IMG/VR virus record: IMGVR_UViG_3300036861_000714
Coordinates: 1-39,182 of that record
Direction: 5' to 3' (one strand)
Length of the DNA: 39,182 bases
From: a virus
Numbering within the stretch: position 1 is the first letter of the stretch; each line of letters starts with the position of its first letter. Positions 23,043 to 31,441 of this stretch are shown here, one piece after another. The notes below the pieces were generated by a model, which saw nothing but the letters and a program-made list of their open reading frames with translations, was not told the DNA's origin and searched no databases. The position numbers and the translations under genes were made by a program.

Positions 23043-25739
23043 CTAGGCGACGATCGAGCCGTCGAAGCCGCGGAAGTCCACGACCGCCCCGCCGTAGATG
23101 TGGCGGATCTTGTACGTCAGCTGGTCGTTCGTGAACATCGAGCCGACGTTCGGCATGTCCTGGGTGAACAGCTCCGGCTCCTCGGACCCGACGAAGCCGA
23201 GCTCGATCAGCGGGGTCTGGTCCTTGCTGGCCGTCACGAACCAGTTGTTCGTGTCGGTCCAGTAGGGGACCTCGACGTACGTGAGGTTCAGGTCACGCAC
23301 GTAGTTCGCGTCGTTGTCCGCCGTCCCGGGCTTTCGATCCGAGGCGGTGAGCTCGTACGCGATCTGGTCGAGCTCCGGCGGCACCCACAGGTAGCTGGGC
23401 GTGAGCCCGAGCCGCTTTGACGACCCGGCTTCGGCCTGCTTGACCATCCGCAGGCGTGCGGCCGCGAGCGTCGCGAGCGAGAGCGCCGTGGAGCCGAGGT
23501 TGTTGTGGCCGGCCACGAACAGCGCGACCGCGTCGTAGATCGTCGGGTTCGACCGCAGGAAGTCCAGGACGAACTCGTGCAGCGTCTGAGCGGCGGCGCG
23601 GGAGAGCTTGGTGGGGAGCCGACGGATCACCCCGACGTCGTCGTTCATGATCGTCTCGAGGTTGATCGTCTCCGTGCCTCCGCGCTTGGCCGGCACGTAG
23701 GTCGCCTCCTCGTCGCCTGGCGAGGTGAGCGCCAGGTACGCGGCGCCCTCCGCGACGGTCGGCAGGTTCGCGTAGCCGCCCACCCTCACGCGCCGGTTCG
23801 TCCGGAAGTCCGACAGCGGGACGGTGTCCGCCAGCGGCTCCCAGATCCCCAGATTCGAGAGCCGGTAGTCGCGCACCATCTTGCGCGTCACCGAGTCGCC
23901 GAGCGCCTGGTCGAACGTGGTCGAGGAGACCGCCTCCGCGAGGACGAGCTCCCCGTCGGCGTCGGCCTCGGAAAGGCGGAGGTTGAACCTGCCGCCGTCG
24001 GCCTCGGACATCCCGAACTTGCCGATCGGGTTCTTCGGCAGGCGCCCGGTGATGACGCCGTCGGCCAGCCCGTCGCCGGTGATCTCCATGTACGCCCGCT
24101 TGAACGAGCGGTACGGGGCGATCTTCTCCCCGTCGATCTCGACGGCCTCGCCCAGGAAGAACCCGTCCAGGGCCGCCTTGGCGCGATCGGCCTCCTCGAT
24201 GCCCACGGTGCCGGCGTCGCGGGTCGATCCTGCGGAGCGCGAGACGAGGTTCTCCTTCTCGAGCTCCTTCCAGGTGTCGAGCTCGTCGGAGATGGCCTCG
24301 GTGAGGTCGGCCTCCGCGAAGCTCGTCCCGACGAACCGCTTCTCGATGCGCTTGCGCACCGGGTCCGGCAGCTTCGTCTCGTTCAGGGCCTCCCGAACGA
24401 CGAAGCGGGCGATCGACGCCGGGACCAGGTCCTCGTCGTCGTCGTCACCGTCGGCCTCGACGATCGGCTCGGTGGGCTTGGTGCCCGCCTTTGGCTTCGC
24501 CTTGGCCTTCGGCTTCGGCTTGTCCTCCGGGTCCGGGTCTCCGATCGCCTCGGCGATCTTCGACTCGATGTCGGGGTCCTCCTTCTTCAGCTCCTCGCGC
24601 TCCTCATCGGAGGCCTCGGCGAGGGCCGCCTGCGCTGCCTTGCCGTTGCCGCGGCCGAGCAGCGCCTCGATCAGCTCCTTGAGTCCCACGGACTCCTCCT
24701 TTCCTTCCGCGGCCGCGAGGCGGTTCAGCTGGCCTCCTGCCGAGGGGTCCACGACCAGGTCCACGGTTTGGACCGTCGCGATTCCGGTCACCTCGGAGAG
24801 GCGCCGGCCGTTGCGCGTGATGGGCTTGAAGCCCTTGGCGTTGCCCACGAGGGACAGCCCGACGAGGTCGCGCTTTCCCTTGCGCCAGGCGTCGACGAGC
24901 AGCTTGCGGAGACCCTCAGCGGCCTCCGACAGGTGCAGCCGTCCCTTGACCTGGTTGTTGCTGAACGTCACACCGTCGATCCAGCCGACGATGTTCCGGA
25001 CGTCCTTGCCCTTGCCCTTCAGGTGCTCATCGTCGGAGCGAGCGAGGACCCGGACACCTTCGAACAGGCCGTTCTCCACGGCCTCCTTCAGGACCTTCGC
25101 CGAGTAGATCCGGCCGTTCTTCGAGACCCCGACCTTCGCGATCGTGACGTCCCACTCGGCGCCCGTGGCCTCGTCGTCCTCGGCCTCCGTGATCGGCTCG
25201 GTGAGGAACCCGAAGGCCTCGGTGACCTCGATCCACTGGCGCTCGACCTTCGTGGCCGCGTCGCGGTCGAAGACGATCTCGTCGTCATCGTTGCGCGAGT
25301 AGGGGACCTGCCAGTAGTCGTCGCCCTGCTTCACGACGACCTTGTCGACGTAGACCTCCGAGCACCACGAGTCGTAGCTGGATCCCAGCTCGCTCTTCAC
25401 GAGCTCGCGCCACGAGTCGCGGACCTTCTCGCCCTGCTGGTCGAGGGAGAGCTCCGCCTCGGCGACGTTCCACTTGTCCGGGAGCAGGTCGACGAGCTTC
25501 AGGGCCCGAGCCCGCTTGACGATCCAGGCCTTCACTCGAGCGTTCGACTTGTCGCCGCGTCCGAAAGACTGGATCGCCTTCTTGAGGAAGGCCCTGTCGG
25601 GGATCGGCCACGAGCCGTCCGGGAGCGCCTGGCCGGCCTTCGCCCACTTCCGGCGCTGCTCCGCGGTGATGGTGGCCTCGGCGAGCCAGTACAGATCGTC
25701 TTCCGCCCAACCCTCGGCGATCCAGTTGATCTCGTCCAT
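23043..25739 (-). CDS. Prohead protease - linker - major capsid protein fusion
   Basis: One continuous 898-residue frame, ATG with TAGGAG upstream. Residues 38-95 match a small DUF6582-like domain (DGSWPIPDRAFLKKAIQSFG). Residues 196-345 look like a prohead serine protease: VSKNGRIYSAKVLKEAV, a DDEHL (His239), and VGLSLVG (Ser296). Residues 346-510 are charged, with Lys/Pro and Asp runs, like a scaffold. Residues 510-898 look like a Mu gpT/HK97-fold capsid protein (YLWVPPELDQIAYEL; GAVVDFRGFDG). A self-cleaving polyprotein would give protease and capsid in fixed ratio. There is no frameshift or internal start needed. Confidence 0.78.
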   Translation of the reverse strand: MDEINWIAEGWAEDDLYWLAEATITAEQRRKWAKAGQALPDGSWPIPDRAFLKKAIQSFGRGDKSNARVKAWIVKRARALKLVDLLPDKWNVAEAELSLDQQGEKVRDSWRELVKSELGSSYDSWCSEVYVDKVVVKQGDDYWQVPYSRNDDDEIVFDRDAATKVERQWIEVTEAFGFLTEPITEAEDDEATGAEWDVTIAKVGVSKNGRIYSAKVLKEAVENGLFEGVRVLARSDDEHLKGKGKDVRNIVGWIDGVTFSNNQVKGRLHLSEAAEGLRKLLVDAWRKGKRDLVGLSLVGNAKGFKPITRNGRRLSEVTGIATVQTVDLVVDPSAGGQLNRLAAAEGKEESVGLKELIEALLGRGNGKAAQAALAEASDEEREELKKEDPDIESKIAEAIGDPDPEDKPKPKAKAKPKAGTKPTEPIVEADGDDDDEDLVPASIARFVVREALNETKLPDPVRKRIEKRFVGTSFAEADLTEAISDELDTWKELEKENLVSRSAGSTRDAGTVGIEEADRAKAALDGFFLGEAVEIDGEKIAPYRSFKRAYMEITGDGLADGVITGRLPKNPIGKFGMSEADGGRFNLRLSEADADGELVLAEAVSSTTFDQALGDSVTRKMVRDYRLSNLGIWEPLADTVPLSDFRTNRRVRVGGYANLPTVAEGAAYLALTSPGDEEATYVPAKRGGTETINLETIMNDDVGVIRRLPTKLSRAAAQTLHEFVLDFLRSNPTIYDAVALFVAGHNNLGSTALSLATLAAARLRMVKQAEAGSSKRLGLTPSYLWVPPELDQIAYELTASDRKPGTADNDANYVRDLNLTYVEVPYWTDTNNWFVTASKDQTPLIELGFVGSEEPELFTQDMPNVGSMFTNDQLTYKIRHIYGGAVVDFRGFDGSIVA

Positions 25740-25749
25740 GCGTGCGCTC

Positions 25750-25977
25750 CTATGCCGACGTGTGGCTGAAGAGCGGGGACGTCGGCGGCTTAGGCTCGGG
25801 GGCCCGCTCGAGGATGTCGGTCGGGACGACCAGCCGGGCGACGCCGAGCTCGGCGTCGCGGACCGTGATCATCGGCACCTCGCCGTAGGAGATCCCAAGG
25901 ATCTCGACGTCCTCGGAGACCTCGTGGCGAGCGAGCGTGTCGGCGATCTGCCGGTCGGACAGACCCGGTGTGATCAG
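25750..25977 (-). CDS. Small hypothetical protein with non-standard start
   Basis: A coding-like frame of 75 residues between two clear genes. No ATG, GTG or TTG lies at the expected place; a CTG at 25977 overlaps the upstream stop (CTGA), matching the GTGA/TTGA overlaps used elsewhere. The sequence has a helical N-terminus (LSDRQIADTLARHEV), a strand-rich middle (VEILGISYGEVPMITVRDAEL) and a Pro tail. No family recognised. Start is the weakest point; the next in-frame start is a GTG that would leave about 40 residues. Confidence 0.55.
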   Translation of the reverse strand: MITPGLSDRQIADTLARHEVSEDVEILGISYGEVPMITVRDAELGVARLVVPTDILERAPEPKPPTSPLFSHTSA

Positions 25978-26375
25978 GCCTTCGCCTTCCGGCGCTTCTT
26001 CGAAGCCTTGGCGACCGGCTCCTCGTCCGAGACCGCGGCGCCCGGCTCGACCGCTTCCAATGCCTCCGCAGGCTCGATCGGCTCGAGCGGCGGGAGATCC
26101 TCGGCACCGGCGGCGACGTCGGTGTCCACCGGTGTGAACTCGGGCGGGTCGTAGATGTCCGGCGCGGCCTGCGGGCCCACCAGATGCTCCACGGAACCGT
26201 CAGGCTGGACACGGGCCTTCACTCCCGCGCCCGTGACCACGATCACGGCGCCGGTTGACTCCACGCGGGTGCCGAGGATCTCGGCGGGCGCGCCGAGGTC
26301 GCCGGCATCCATGGCGTCGGCCGCGACCTTCTCCGCGTCGATCTTCGAGACGTCGACCTTCGTGCTGGGTGCCAT
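25974..26375 (-). CDS. Hypothetical acidic protein near the portal gene
   Basis: A 133-residue protein with a GGGGAAGG ribosome binding site and ATG start, 17 nt after the portal stop. It is low in aromatic residues, with a beta segment (TGAVIVVTGAGVKARVQPDG), then acidic Pro-rich repeats (EPIEPAEALEAVEPGA) and a Lys/Arg-rich tail. This composition resembles scaffold-like or DNA-interacting phage proteins. The family is not recognised. Confidence 0.6.
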   Translation of the reverse strand: MAPSTKVDVSKIDAEKVAADAMDAGDLGAPAEILGTRVESTGAVIVVTGAGVKARVQPDGSVEHLVGPQAAPDIYDPPEFTPVDTDVAAGAEDLPPLEPIEPAEALEAVEPGAAVSDEEPVAKASKKRRKAKA

Positions 26376-26392
26376 CTACCTTCCCCTTTCCG

Positions 26393-27814
26393 TCATGCGG
26401 CTGCTCCTGCCGGCAACGCCGGCGTGTCGTCATCCTGGGAATCCTGGGAATCCTGGGAATCCTGGGTCTCGAGCTCCGGCTCCTGGCTCGGGTCGAAGTG
26501 CACGCCGAACTGAGCGAGGAAGCTCGCGAGGATTCGGCGAGACGTGTCCTTGCCGAACCAACCCTTGTCCTCGGCGACCGCCAAACCGTTCGCGACCTGG
26601 GTGAGCACCGAGCCGAACCGGGCCGTGTCGCGCGGCGAGATCTCGGGCGCCTGGAGCTGCACGAGCTTCCACGGGACCTGGGTCTTGCTGGTCTCGCGGT
26701 CCTGGTCGTCGTACACCTTCACGTGGCCCATCTCGTCATCGGGGATGACACCCGAGTCCACCGCCCGCTCGATCACGAAGCGGGTGATCTGCTTCAGGCA
26801 GTCGAGGTAGTAGCGCTGCCGGCGCGCCAGGTGCTTGATCGTCGGCTGACCCATCTCCGTCGCGGTCGCGCGGTTCACGTCGGAGGAGGAGGAGAGCCAG
26901 TGCTTCGGGATCCCGGCGCCGGCGGCGATATGCTGCATGACCGTCTCGGCTTCCTTCGACGTCTCGTATGAGCCGAGCTCCGGAGCGACGGCCTTCCACT
27001 CCACGCCCTCGTTGTGCGCCCTGACGGACCCGCCCTTCGGCGGCGTCCTGTTCTCCGCCAGCCACGCATCGACTTTGGACTGGTCCGCGTCCTTGATCAG
27101 CACGTCCCAGATGAAGGTCCGCGCGAGGCGCGCCCGCTCGACCATCTCCCAGAGCAGCTGATCGAAGGCGTCGAGCCAGTCGGCCACGTGCAACAGATCC
27201 GGCCAGCCGCGTGTGGCGTTGGAGACCGAGTTCACCTGCCAGCAGAAGACCTCGCCCTCCAGGACCCCCTTGCCGCGATCGCGGACCACCTGGAGCGGGC
27301 GGCCCCTGATGCCGGCACCCTTCTCCCGGATCCACACGGTGTCCAGGACGAGCGGGTTGTTCTTGATGGTCTCGATCCGCTTGATTTGGCCGGGGTCGAT
27401 GTAGCCGAGGCGCACGAAGCCGCTGACGTCGCCGACGAAGGCCTCCGGCAGGAGCTCCCCGTACAGGCCGAGCTCGAGCGCGAACTGGTCGTTGCGCTGG
27501 TCCAGGGCGTTCTGCCCGTCGGTCCAGAACTCCTCGACGACGTCGCGGACCCACGGGTTCTTCACCGTGAAGGTGATCCCGTCGCCGACCACGAAGTCCC
27601 GGATCAGCTCGGTGAGCCGGTGCCCCAGGGGGTTCGACTGGTAGAGCTGGAAGCAGACCTCCTGGGCCCGCGCCAGGGTGAGCGAGTTCAGGTCGCGCTT
27701 GCCCATGCCGAGCTCCCGCCACAGGTGCTCGTCGGGATCGACTCCGAAGGGCGTGGCCTCCGAGAGTGGAGGACCGAAGGCCTTGACGTGGCCGCGGGTC
27801 TGGATCGTCGTCAT
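26393..27814 (-). CDS. Portal protein
   Basis: The ATG at 27814 overlaps the previous stop (ATGA), giving 473 residues. It sits between the terminase genes and the capsid gene. The N-terminus has DPDEHLWRELGMGKRDLNSLTLARAQEV, then a wing and stem with YIDPGQIKRIETI and WLDAFDQLLWEMVERARLARTFIWDV, and a clip/crown region near KLVQLQAPEISPRDTARF. Portals form dodecameric rings for DNA entry. The C-terminal tail contains a Asp-Ser-Gln repeat coded by a 9-bp tandem repeat. Confidence 0.82.
   Translation of the reverse strand: MTTIQTRGHVKAFGPPLSEATPFGVDPDEHLWRELGMGKRDLNSLTLARAQEVCFQLYQSNPLGHRLTELIRDFVVGDGITFTVKNPWVRDVVEEFWTDGQNALDQRNDQFALELGLYGELLPEAFVGDVSGFVRLGYIDPGQIKRIETIKNNPLVLDTVWIREKGAGIRGRPLQVVRDRGKGVLEGEVFCWQVNSVSNATRGWPDLLHVADWLDAFDQLLWEMVERARLARTFIWDVLIKDADQSKVDAWLAENRTPPKGGSVRAHNEGVEWKAVAPELGSYETSKEAETVMQHIAAGAGIPKHWLSSSSDVNRATATEMGQPTIKHLARRQRYYLDCLKQITRFVIERAVDSGVIPDDEMGHVKVYDDQDRETSKTQVPWKLVQLQAPEISPRDTARFGSVLTQVANGLAVAEDKGWFGKDTSRRILASFLAQFGVHFDPSQEPELETQDSQDSQDSQDDDTPALPAGAAA
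26432..26467. repeat. 9-bp tandem repeat in the portal gene
   Basis: About four copies of a 9-bp unit (tcctgggaa) lie near the 3' end of the portal gene. On the minus strand they code the run DSQDSQDSQD in the acidic tail. Being in frame, copy-number change alters the tail length without breaking the gene. The codons differ from the GC-rich usage nearby. Confidence 0.7.
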
Positions 27815-28080
27815 CGCTTGATGATCTGGATGAACTCGACCTCGTCGCGCTCGATGAGGACCTCGCCGTCGATCGGATCGGGGTCCCCGGCGCCGACGAG
27901 CTCGGCCTGGCGGAGGATCAGGTGGTTCGGGGTGACCTCCCAGAGCACGCCCCGGAGGTCCCCGGTCCCGGTCTTCCGGTTCACGATCACGCGGCCCTTC
28001 ACGGGCCACCCGGCCAGCTGGGCCTCCAGGTCCCGGGCGCCCCAGCGCCGGGCGAGACGCGAGCGGAAGCCCACGCTCAA
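27811..28080 (-). CDS. Small Sm-like/beta-barrel protein near portal
   Basis: A TTG at 28080 overlaps the upstream stop (TTGA); a GTG at 28074 is the alternative. The 89-residue protein has a basic N-terminus, then five to six strands: GRVIVNRKTG, GVLWEVTPNHLILRQAEL, GEVLIERDEVEFIQII. This order looks like a small Sm/LSm-fold barrel. Such proteins are seen just before portal genes in actinobacterial phages and prophages; their role is unknown. Confidence 0.6.
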   Translation of the reverse strand: MSVGFRSRLARRWGARDLEAQLAGWPVKGRVIVNRKTGTGDLRGVLWEVTPNHLILRQAELVGAGDPDPIDGEVLIERDEVEFIQIIKR

Positions 28081-28367
28081 CCCGTGGTGGGCGAAACGTT
28101 CGGGCAAGTGCGCGGGTCGTGGTACTGGCCTGGGTTCGGCCCGCCGATCACGCTCGTGACCCAACCATCCTGGTTGACGACACCACCGCTCCGCGGATCG
28201 ATCAGGGACCTGTCGTTCCCCCCGTCGAGGAAGACGTGCAGGTTCACGGCCGAAGGCTCCGGACCGCCCCAGTTGCGGACGACGATCGCGGCCCGGCAGA
28301 TGCCGCCGAAGTTGTAGTGGACGATCCGGCCCTCGATCAGGGCTCGGTCGATGTACGGCTCGCCCAT
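28077..28367 (-). CDS. Small hypothetical beta-rich protein
   Basis: A 96-residue protein, ATG overlapping the upstream stop (ATGA). It has a beta-sandwich-like core: RIVHYNFGGICRAAIVVRNW, then AVNLHVFLDGGND, then DGWVTSVIGG. Pro and Gly turns dominate the tail. I do not recognise the family. Its place beside the portal and sigma genes is conserved by coupling but gives no function. Confidence 0.6.
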   Translation of the reverse strand: MGEPYIDRALIEGRIVHYNFGGICRAAIVVRNWGGPEPSAVNLHVFLDGGNDRSLIDPRSGGVVNQDGWVTSVIGGPNPGQYHDPRTCPNVSPTTG

Positions 28368-28549
28368 CAGTGCCTCCCCTCGGTGGCCAGGAGGTCCCTG
28401 GCCTCGATGATCTGCATCCCCAGCTGCTCCAGGCGCGCACGCGCGACCTCGGCCGCAGTCGGCACCGGTCGCTTCAGGGCCCGGGCGACGTCGGCCCGCT
28501 GTTCCTTCGGGAACTGCTTGGCGAGACGCCGGCGCTGGGCTCTGTTCAT
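28367..28549 (-). CDS. Small basic protein
   Basis: A 60-residue protein whose ATG overlaps the sigma factor stop (ATGA). It is strongly basic at the start (NRAQRRRLAKQ), then helical with Ala/Glu (PTAAEVARARLEQLGMQI). It may bind nucleic acid or a partner protein. The tight overlap with the sigma factor gene makes it likely that both are made together. Confidence 0.55.
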   Translation of the reverse strand: MNRAQRRRLAKQFPKEQRADVARALKRPVPTAAEVARARLEQLGMQIIEARDLLATEGRH

Positions 28550-29196
28550 GAGGCCTCCCGGTCGAGCTGGTCGCGGAGCTTGTTCACGGCCCGGACCTTG
28601 ATCTGGCAGGCGCGCGACTCGCTGAACCCGAAGCGCTTGCCGATCTCGGGGTGGGTGAGCTCCTCGACGAAGTAGAGCCGCAGGACTTCGCGCTCCGTCT
28701 CGGTCAACCGCGCCGCAAGGCGCGGCAGCAGGAGCTTCGACTCGACTTCTTCGAAGCCGGGCTCCTCGCGCCCGAACCATTCGCCGCCCTCCTCGGACTC
28801 GGCACTGAACCGATCGAGGGAGAGCATCTGGACCACCTGACCGCGGTGTCGGCTCCACCCGCGTCGGTTGCCCTGGATCCGGAGCTCGTCCTGGATCCCG
28901 TGACGGGCGGCGTTGCTGAACCAGGTGCGGAGCGAGCATCCGGCCCCCGGATGGAACTTCGCGACGGCCCGGGCCCCGCGCTCGAGCCCGGCCGCGAAGG
29001 CCTCCCCTCGGTCGTTCTCACCCATCGCATGAGGCGAGAGTCGGTCGACGTAGAACCAGACCAGGGAGCGGTGCTCGTAGGCGAACGTCCAGGCCTCAGC
29101 GGAGATCTCGGGCGCTGGCTGGGTGCTCGGCGTGCGTCCAGACGCGCGGGTGGATGTAGCTGATCCGGCATCTCGGACAGGTCCACCGTTCCCCAA
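28546..29196 (-). CDS. Phage-encoded sigma-70 family factor
   Basis: A 216-residue protein from a TTG at 29196, overlapping the zinc-ribbon gene by about 100 nt. Residues 35-110 form a region 2-like helical block with FHPGAGCSLRTWFSNAARH and GIQDELR, the promoter-melting part of sigma-70 proteins. Residues 163-210 form region 4: LTETEREVLRLYFVEELTHPEI, then GKRFGFSESRACQIKVRAV, a clear HTH that would contact the -35 element. The middle lacks region 3, as in small group 3-4 factors. It would redirect host RNA polymerase, most simply to late phage promoters. Homology is clear; target promoters are not identified. Confidence 0.8.
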   Translation of the reverse strand: MGNGGPVRDAGSATSTRASGRTPSTQPAPEISAEAWTFAYEHRSLVWFYVDRLSPHAMGENDRGEAFAAGLERGARAVAKFHPGAGCSLRTWFSNAARHGIQDELRIQGNRRGWSRHRGQVVQMLSLDRFSAESEEGGEWFGREEPGFEEVESKLLLPRLAARLTETEREVLRLYFVEELTHPEIGKRFGFSESRACQIKVRAVNKLRDQLDREAS

Positions 29197-29272
29197 GGCG
29201 CCCTGTCCTCCGGATGGCTCGGGCCTCCCACTTCTGGCAGGCCGGCGTGGTGCAACGGATGAGGTTCGGCAC
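29096..29272 (-). CDS. Small zinc-ribbon protein
   Basis: A 58-residue frame with a strong ribosome binding site (GAGGGGGGAG) before its GTG at 29272. It has two cysteine pairs, Cx4C (CTTPAC) and CPRC about 20 residues later, plus basic and aromatic residues (KWEARAIRR). This fits a small zinc ribbon. It lies directly before and inside the start of the sigma factor gene, so the two may be co-translated. Function could be nucleic-acid or RNA polymerase binding, but that is a guess. Confidence 0.65.
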   Translation of the reverse strand: MPNLIRCTTPACQKWEARAIRRTGRLGERWTCPRCRISYIHPRVWTHAEHPASARDLR

Positions 29273-29298
29273 GGCTCCCCCCTCGGTAGGGCCGTCCT

Positions 29299-30948
29299 TC
29301 AGCGCCGGCGCCGGCGCTGTGCTCTGAGCGACTCGGGCGGTGGGCCCGCGGCCTCCGCCGGCGGACCGCCGCGCGCGATCCGCGCGATCAAGTCGTAGGT
29401 CTCAGCGAAAAAGAAGTGATCGGCGCGCATGTTCATGTAGCGGGCGACGAGTCCTCCATCGAGCTTGTCCTGGACCACCCGGAAGACCGCAGTCACCTGG
29501 GGCACGTAGGTCCGCGGCAGGTTCTTCGGCAGGAGCTTCCGCTGGGCCTCGAACGCGGCGATGGTCTGGTCGCACGCCCAGGTCCGCCGGGTCTTGATGA
29601 TCCGGTGGTCGTCGTCGACCACGACGTTGTCGGCCTGGCCCTCAGAGGCCCACCGGTTCAGCAGGACCCGACCCTTGAACGCGTCCGCGAACTCCTTCGA
29701 CTTGCGCTCGTCGGGCTGCAGGTCGATCACGCCGAGGTTCACGCCGAAGCGGTTCCACAGCTGCGCGAGCTCTTCGAAGCTCCGGATCTCTCCGATGTAC
29801 AGCGGCGCGGCCTTCCCGCTTCCGAGCCAGCGCGAGATCCGGACGTGGAGTACCCGGCCGACGTCGACGCCGGCGGTCACCCAGTCGGGGCCCGTGTAGG
29901 CGTCCGGAGGTGTGTAGTCGCGTCGGCAAGCGAGCACGATCTCCTCCGAGAGCGACCCGCCCTTCGGCGCGTAGGGCAGTCCGAGGTCGAAGTTGAAGTG
30001 CGCCTGGAGCGTGTCCTCATCCGAGGCGTTGTGGCCCTCGACGAGCTCGGCCATGTCCTGGCCGGGCACGATCAGCTTCGAGATGTGGTAGCCGGGCGGG
30101 CGACGTCGCCGACGTGCGACCCAGCGCCCGGTGGCGATCGCCTCCGGGGGAAGCGCCCGGTGGCAGCGCCCGCAGACGCGGAGCTCGCGCTCCTCGTCGA
30201 CGAAGTGCGAGGCCTCCTCCTGCTCGTAGAGGATCTCGGCCTCGTGCCGGCATCGGCACCTGATGAGCCACACGCGCTGGTCCGAGTCCAGGTAGAGCCG
30301 GTGGATCCCGGCCTCGGGGAACGACGGGTTGGAGAACCGGCGCTCGAGCTTCAGCGACTTCGGGGAGCCGAGCCGCTTGCGGAACTTCGGGACGTTGCGC
30401 TGATCGAGCCGGTCGTACTCGTCCAGGATCAAGACGTCGGCCGGGATCGACAGGGCCTTCTTCTCGGAGACCGAGCCGCGGAAGTAGATCCACGCGTTGC
30501 CGATCCGCTTCAGACCCTTGTTCGACGTCCCCTCCGCGAACCGCATCGCCAGGTAGGGCGAGGCCTCCACCGCCGGCGCGACCCGGGAGTCGGAGAAGTC
30601 GTAGGCGTCCTGGGCGCCCGGCAGGACATAGAGGACGTTGGCTCCCCACCGGTCTGACGCGTATAGGGTGAAGGACACGGCCGCGGCCGAAATCCCGCAC
30701 TGCCCCGACTTCATCACGTCGACGGTCGGCAGGTCCTTGCGGCCGAAGTCGTCGTAGAGCCGGCGCTGGAACGGGAAGGCGTCGAAGTCGAGCGGCTCGC
30801 CCTCTTCGAACCGGAAGGCCTCCGACCAGTCGAGCAGTGCCGGATCCGTCCGGAGGAACCGCTCCACCGCCAGGCGGTAGGCGTCCTCGAGGTCAAGCCT
30901 TCTCGAGCTTGTCGAGGACCCGGGCGAGGCCAGCTTTGAGCTCGTCAT
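29299..30948 (-). CDS. Terminase large subunit (GpA-type)
   Basis: A 549-residue protein, ATG start, overlapping the small terminase gene by 56 nt. The ATPase part has a variant Walker A, VMKSGQCGIS (about 78-87), as in lambda GpA, where the Lys precedes the loop; Walker B is VLILDEYDRL (172-181). A cysteine cluster (CRCRHEAE and CGRCHRA) follows. The RNase H-like nuclease part starts at VTAGVDVG. The protein packages DNA into the prohead and cuts it at its ends. Overlap with TerS and position before the portal gene are as expected. Confidence 0.88.
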   Translation of the reverse strand: MTSSKLASPGSSTSSRRLDLEDAYRLAVERFLRTDPALLDWSEAFRFEEGEPLDFDAFPFQRRLYDDFGRKDLPTVDVMKSGQCGISAAAVSFTLYASDRWGANVLYVLPGAQDAYDFSDSRVAPAVEASPYLAMRFAEGTSNKGLKRIGNAWIYFRGSVSEKKALSIPADVLILDEYDRLDQRNVPKFRKRLGSPKSLKLERRFSNPSFPEAGIHRLYLDSDQRVWLIRCRCRHEAEILYEQEEASHFVDEERELRVCGRCHRALPPEAIATGRWVARRRRRPPGYHISKLIVPGQDMAELVEGHNASDEDTLQAHFNFDLGLPYAPKGGSLSEEIVLACRRDYTPPDAYTGPDWVTAGVDVGRVLHVRISRWLGSGKAAPLYIGEIRSFEELAQLWNRFGVNLGVIDLQPDERKSKEFADAFKGRVLLNRWASEGQADNVVVDDDHRIIKTRRTWACDQTIAAFEAQRKLLPKNLPRTYVPQVTAVFRVVQDKLDGGLVARYMNMRADHFFFAETYDLIARIARGGPPAEAAGPPPESLRAQRRRRR

Positions 30949-31441
30949 CGGGCACCTGCCGCAGCGTGACGTCGGTGGTGATGGACCGCCGGTCGGTGTC
31001 CTCGCCCATCTCGAGGCGGTACTTGTCGATCAGGATCCCGACGGTGACCGCGTAGTCGCGGCTCGCGGCGGCGGTCGGTCCGTCGAGCTTCACGCGCTCG
31101 ACGTGGGATCCGGCCTCGCGACCATCGGAGACAACCTTCAGCTCGACGTGGGGCTCGGAGATCCGATGAAGGACCTCGGCGGCCGTCTCGATCAGAGCTT
31201 CGCGGAGCTTGGCCCTTCGTTGCTCGGCCCTGGCGGCCGCGGCGGCGGTCGCTCTCGCGGTCGCCTGAGACGCCGGCGCGGACAGACCCTGCCTCTTCGC
31301 CCAGCTCTTGATCGTGCTGATCGGGATCCCGGTCTTCTTCGCTGCGGCGGTCGGACCGCGATCAACGAAGGCGGTGAGGGCCTCCTGCCGCAGCTTGACA
31401 CTCCAGCGACGCCGCACGGGCGCCCGGTTGGCCTTGGCCAT
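30893..31441 (-). CDS. Terminase small subunit-like protein
   Basis: A 182-residue protein with GGGGAGG before its ATG. Residues 10-50 hold a HTH: RQEALTAFVDRGPTAAAKKT and GIPISTIKSWAKRQG. Next come long Ala/Arg helices and an alpha/beta C-terminal part. This matches small terminases, which recognise phage DNA and hand it to the large subunit. It is the first gene of the late operon and overlaps TerL. The call rests on HTH plus position. Confidence 0.78.
   Translation of the reverse strand: MAKANRAPVRRRWSVKLRQEALTAFVDRGPTAAAKKTGIPISTIKSWAKRQGLSAPASQATARATAAAAARAEQRRAKLREALIETAAEVLHRISEPHVELKVVSDGREAGSHVERVKLDGPTAAASRDYAVTVGILIDKYRLEMGEDTDRRSITTDVTLRQVPDDELKAGLARVLDKLEKA

Noticed and set aside
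23505-25769. A 754-codon open frame on the plus strand.
   Set aside because: It is antisense to the capsid fusion gene; composition is low-complexity (Leu/Arg/Gly/Asp) and no motif is seen.
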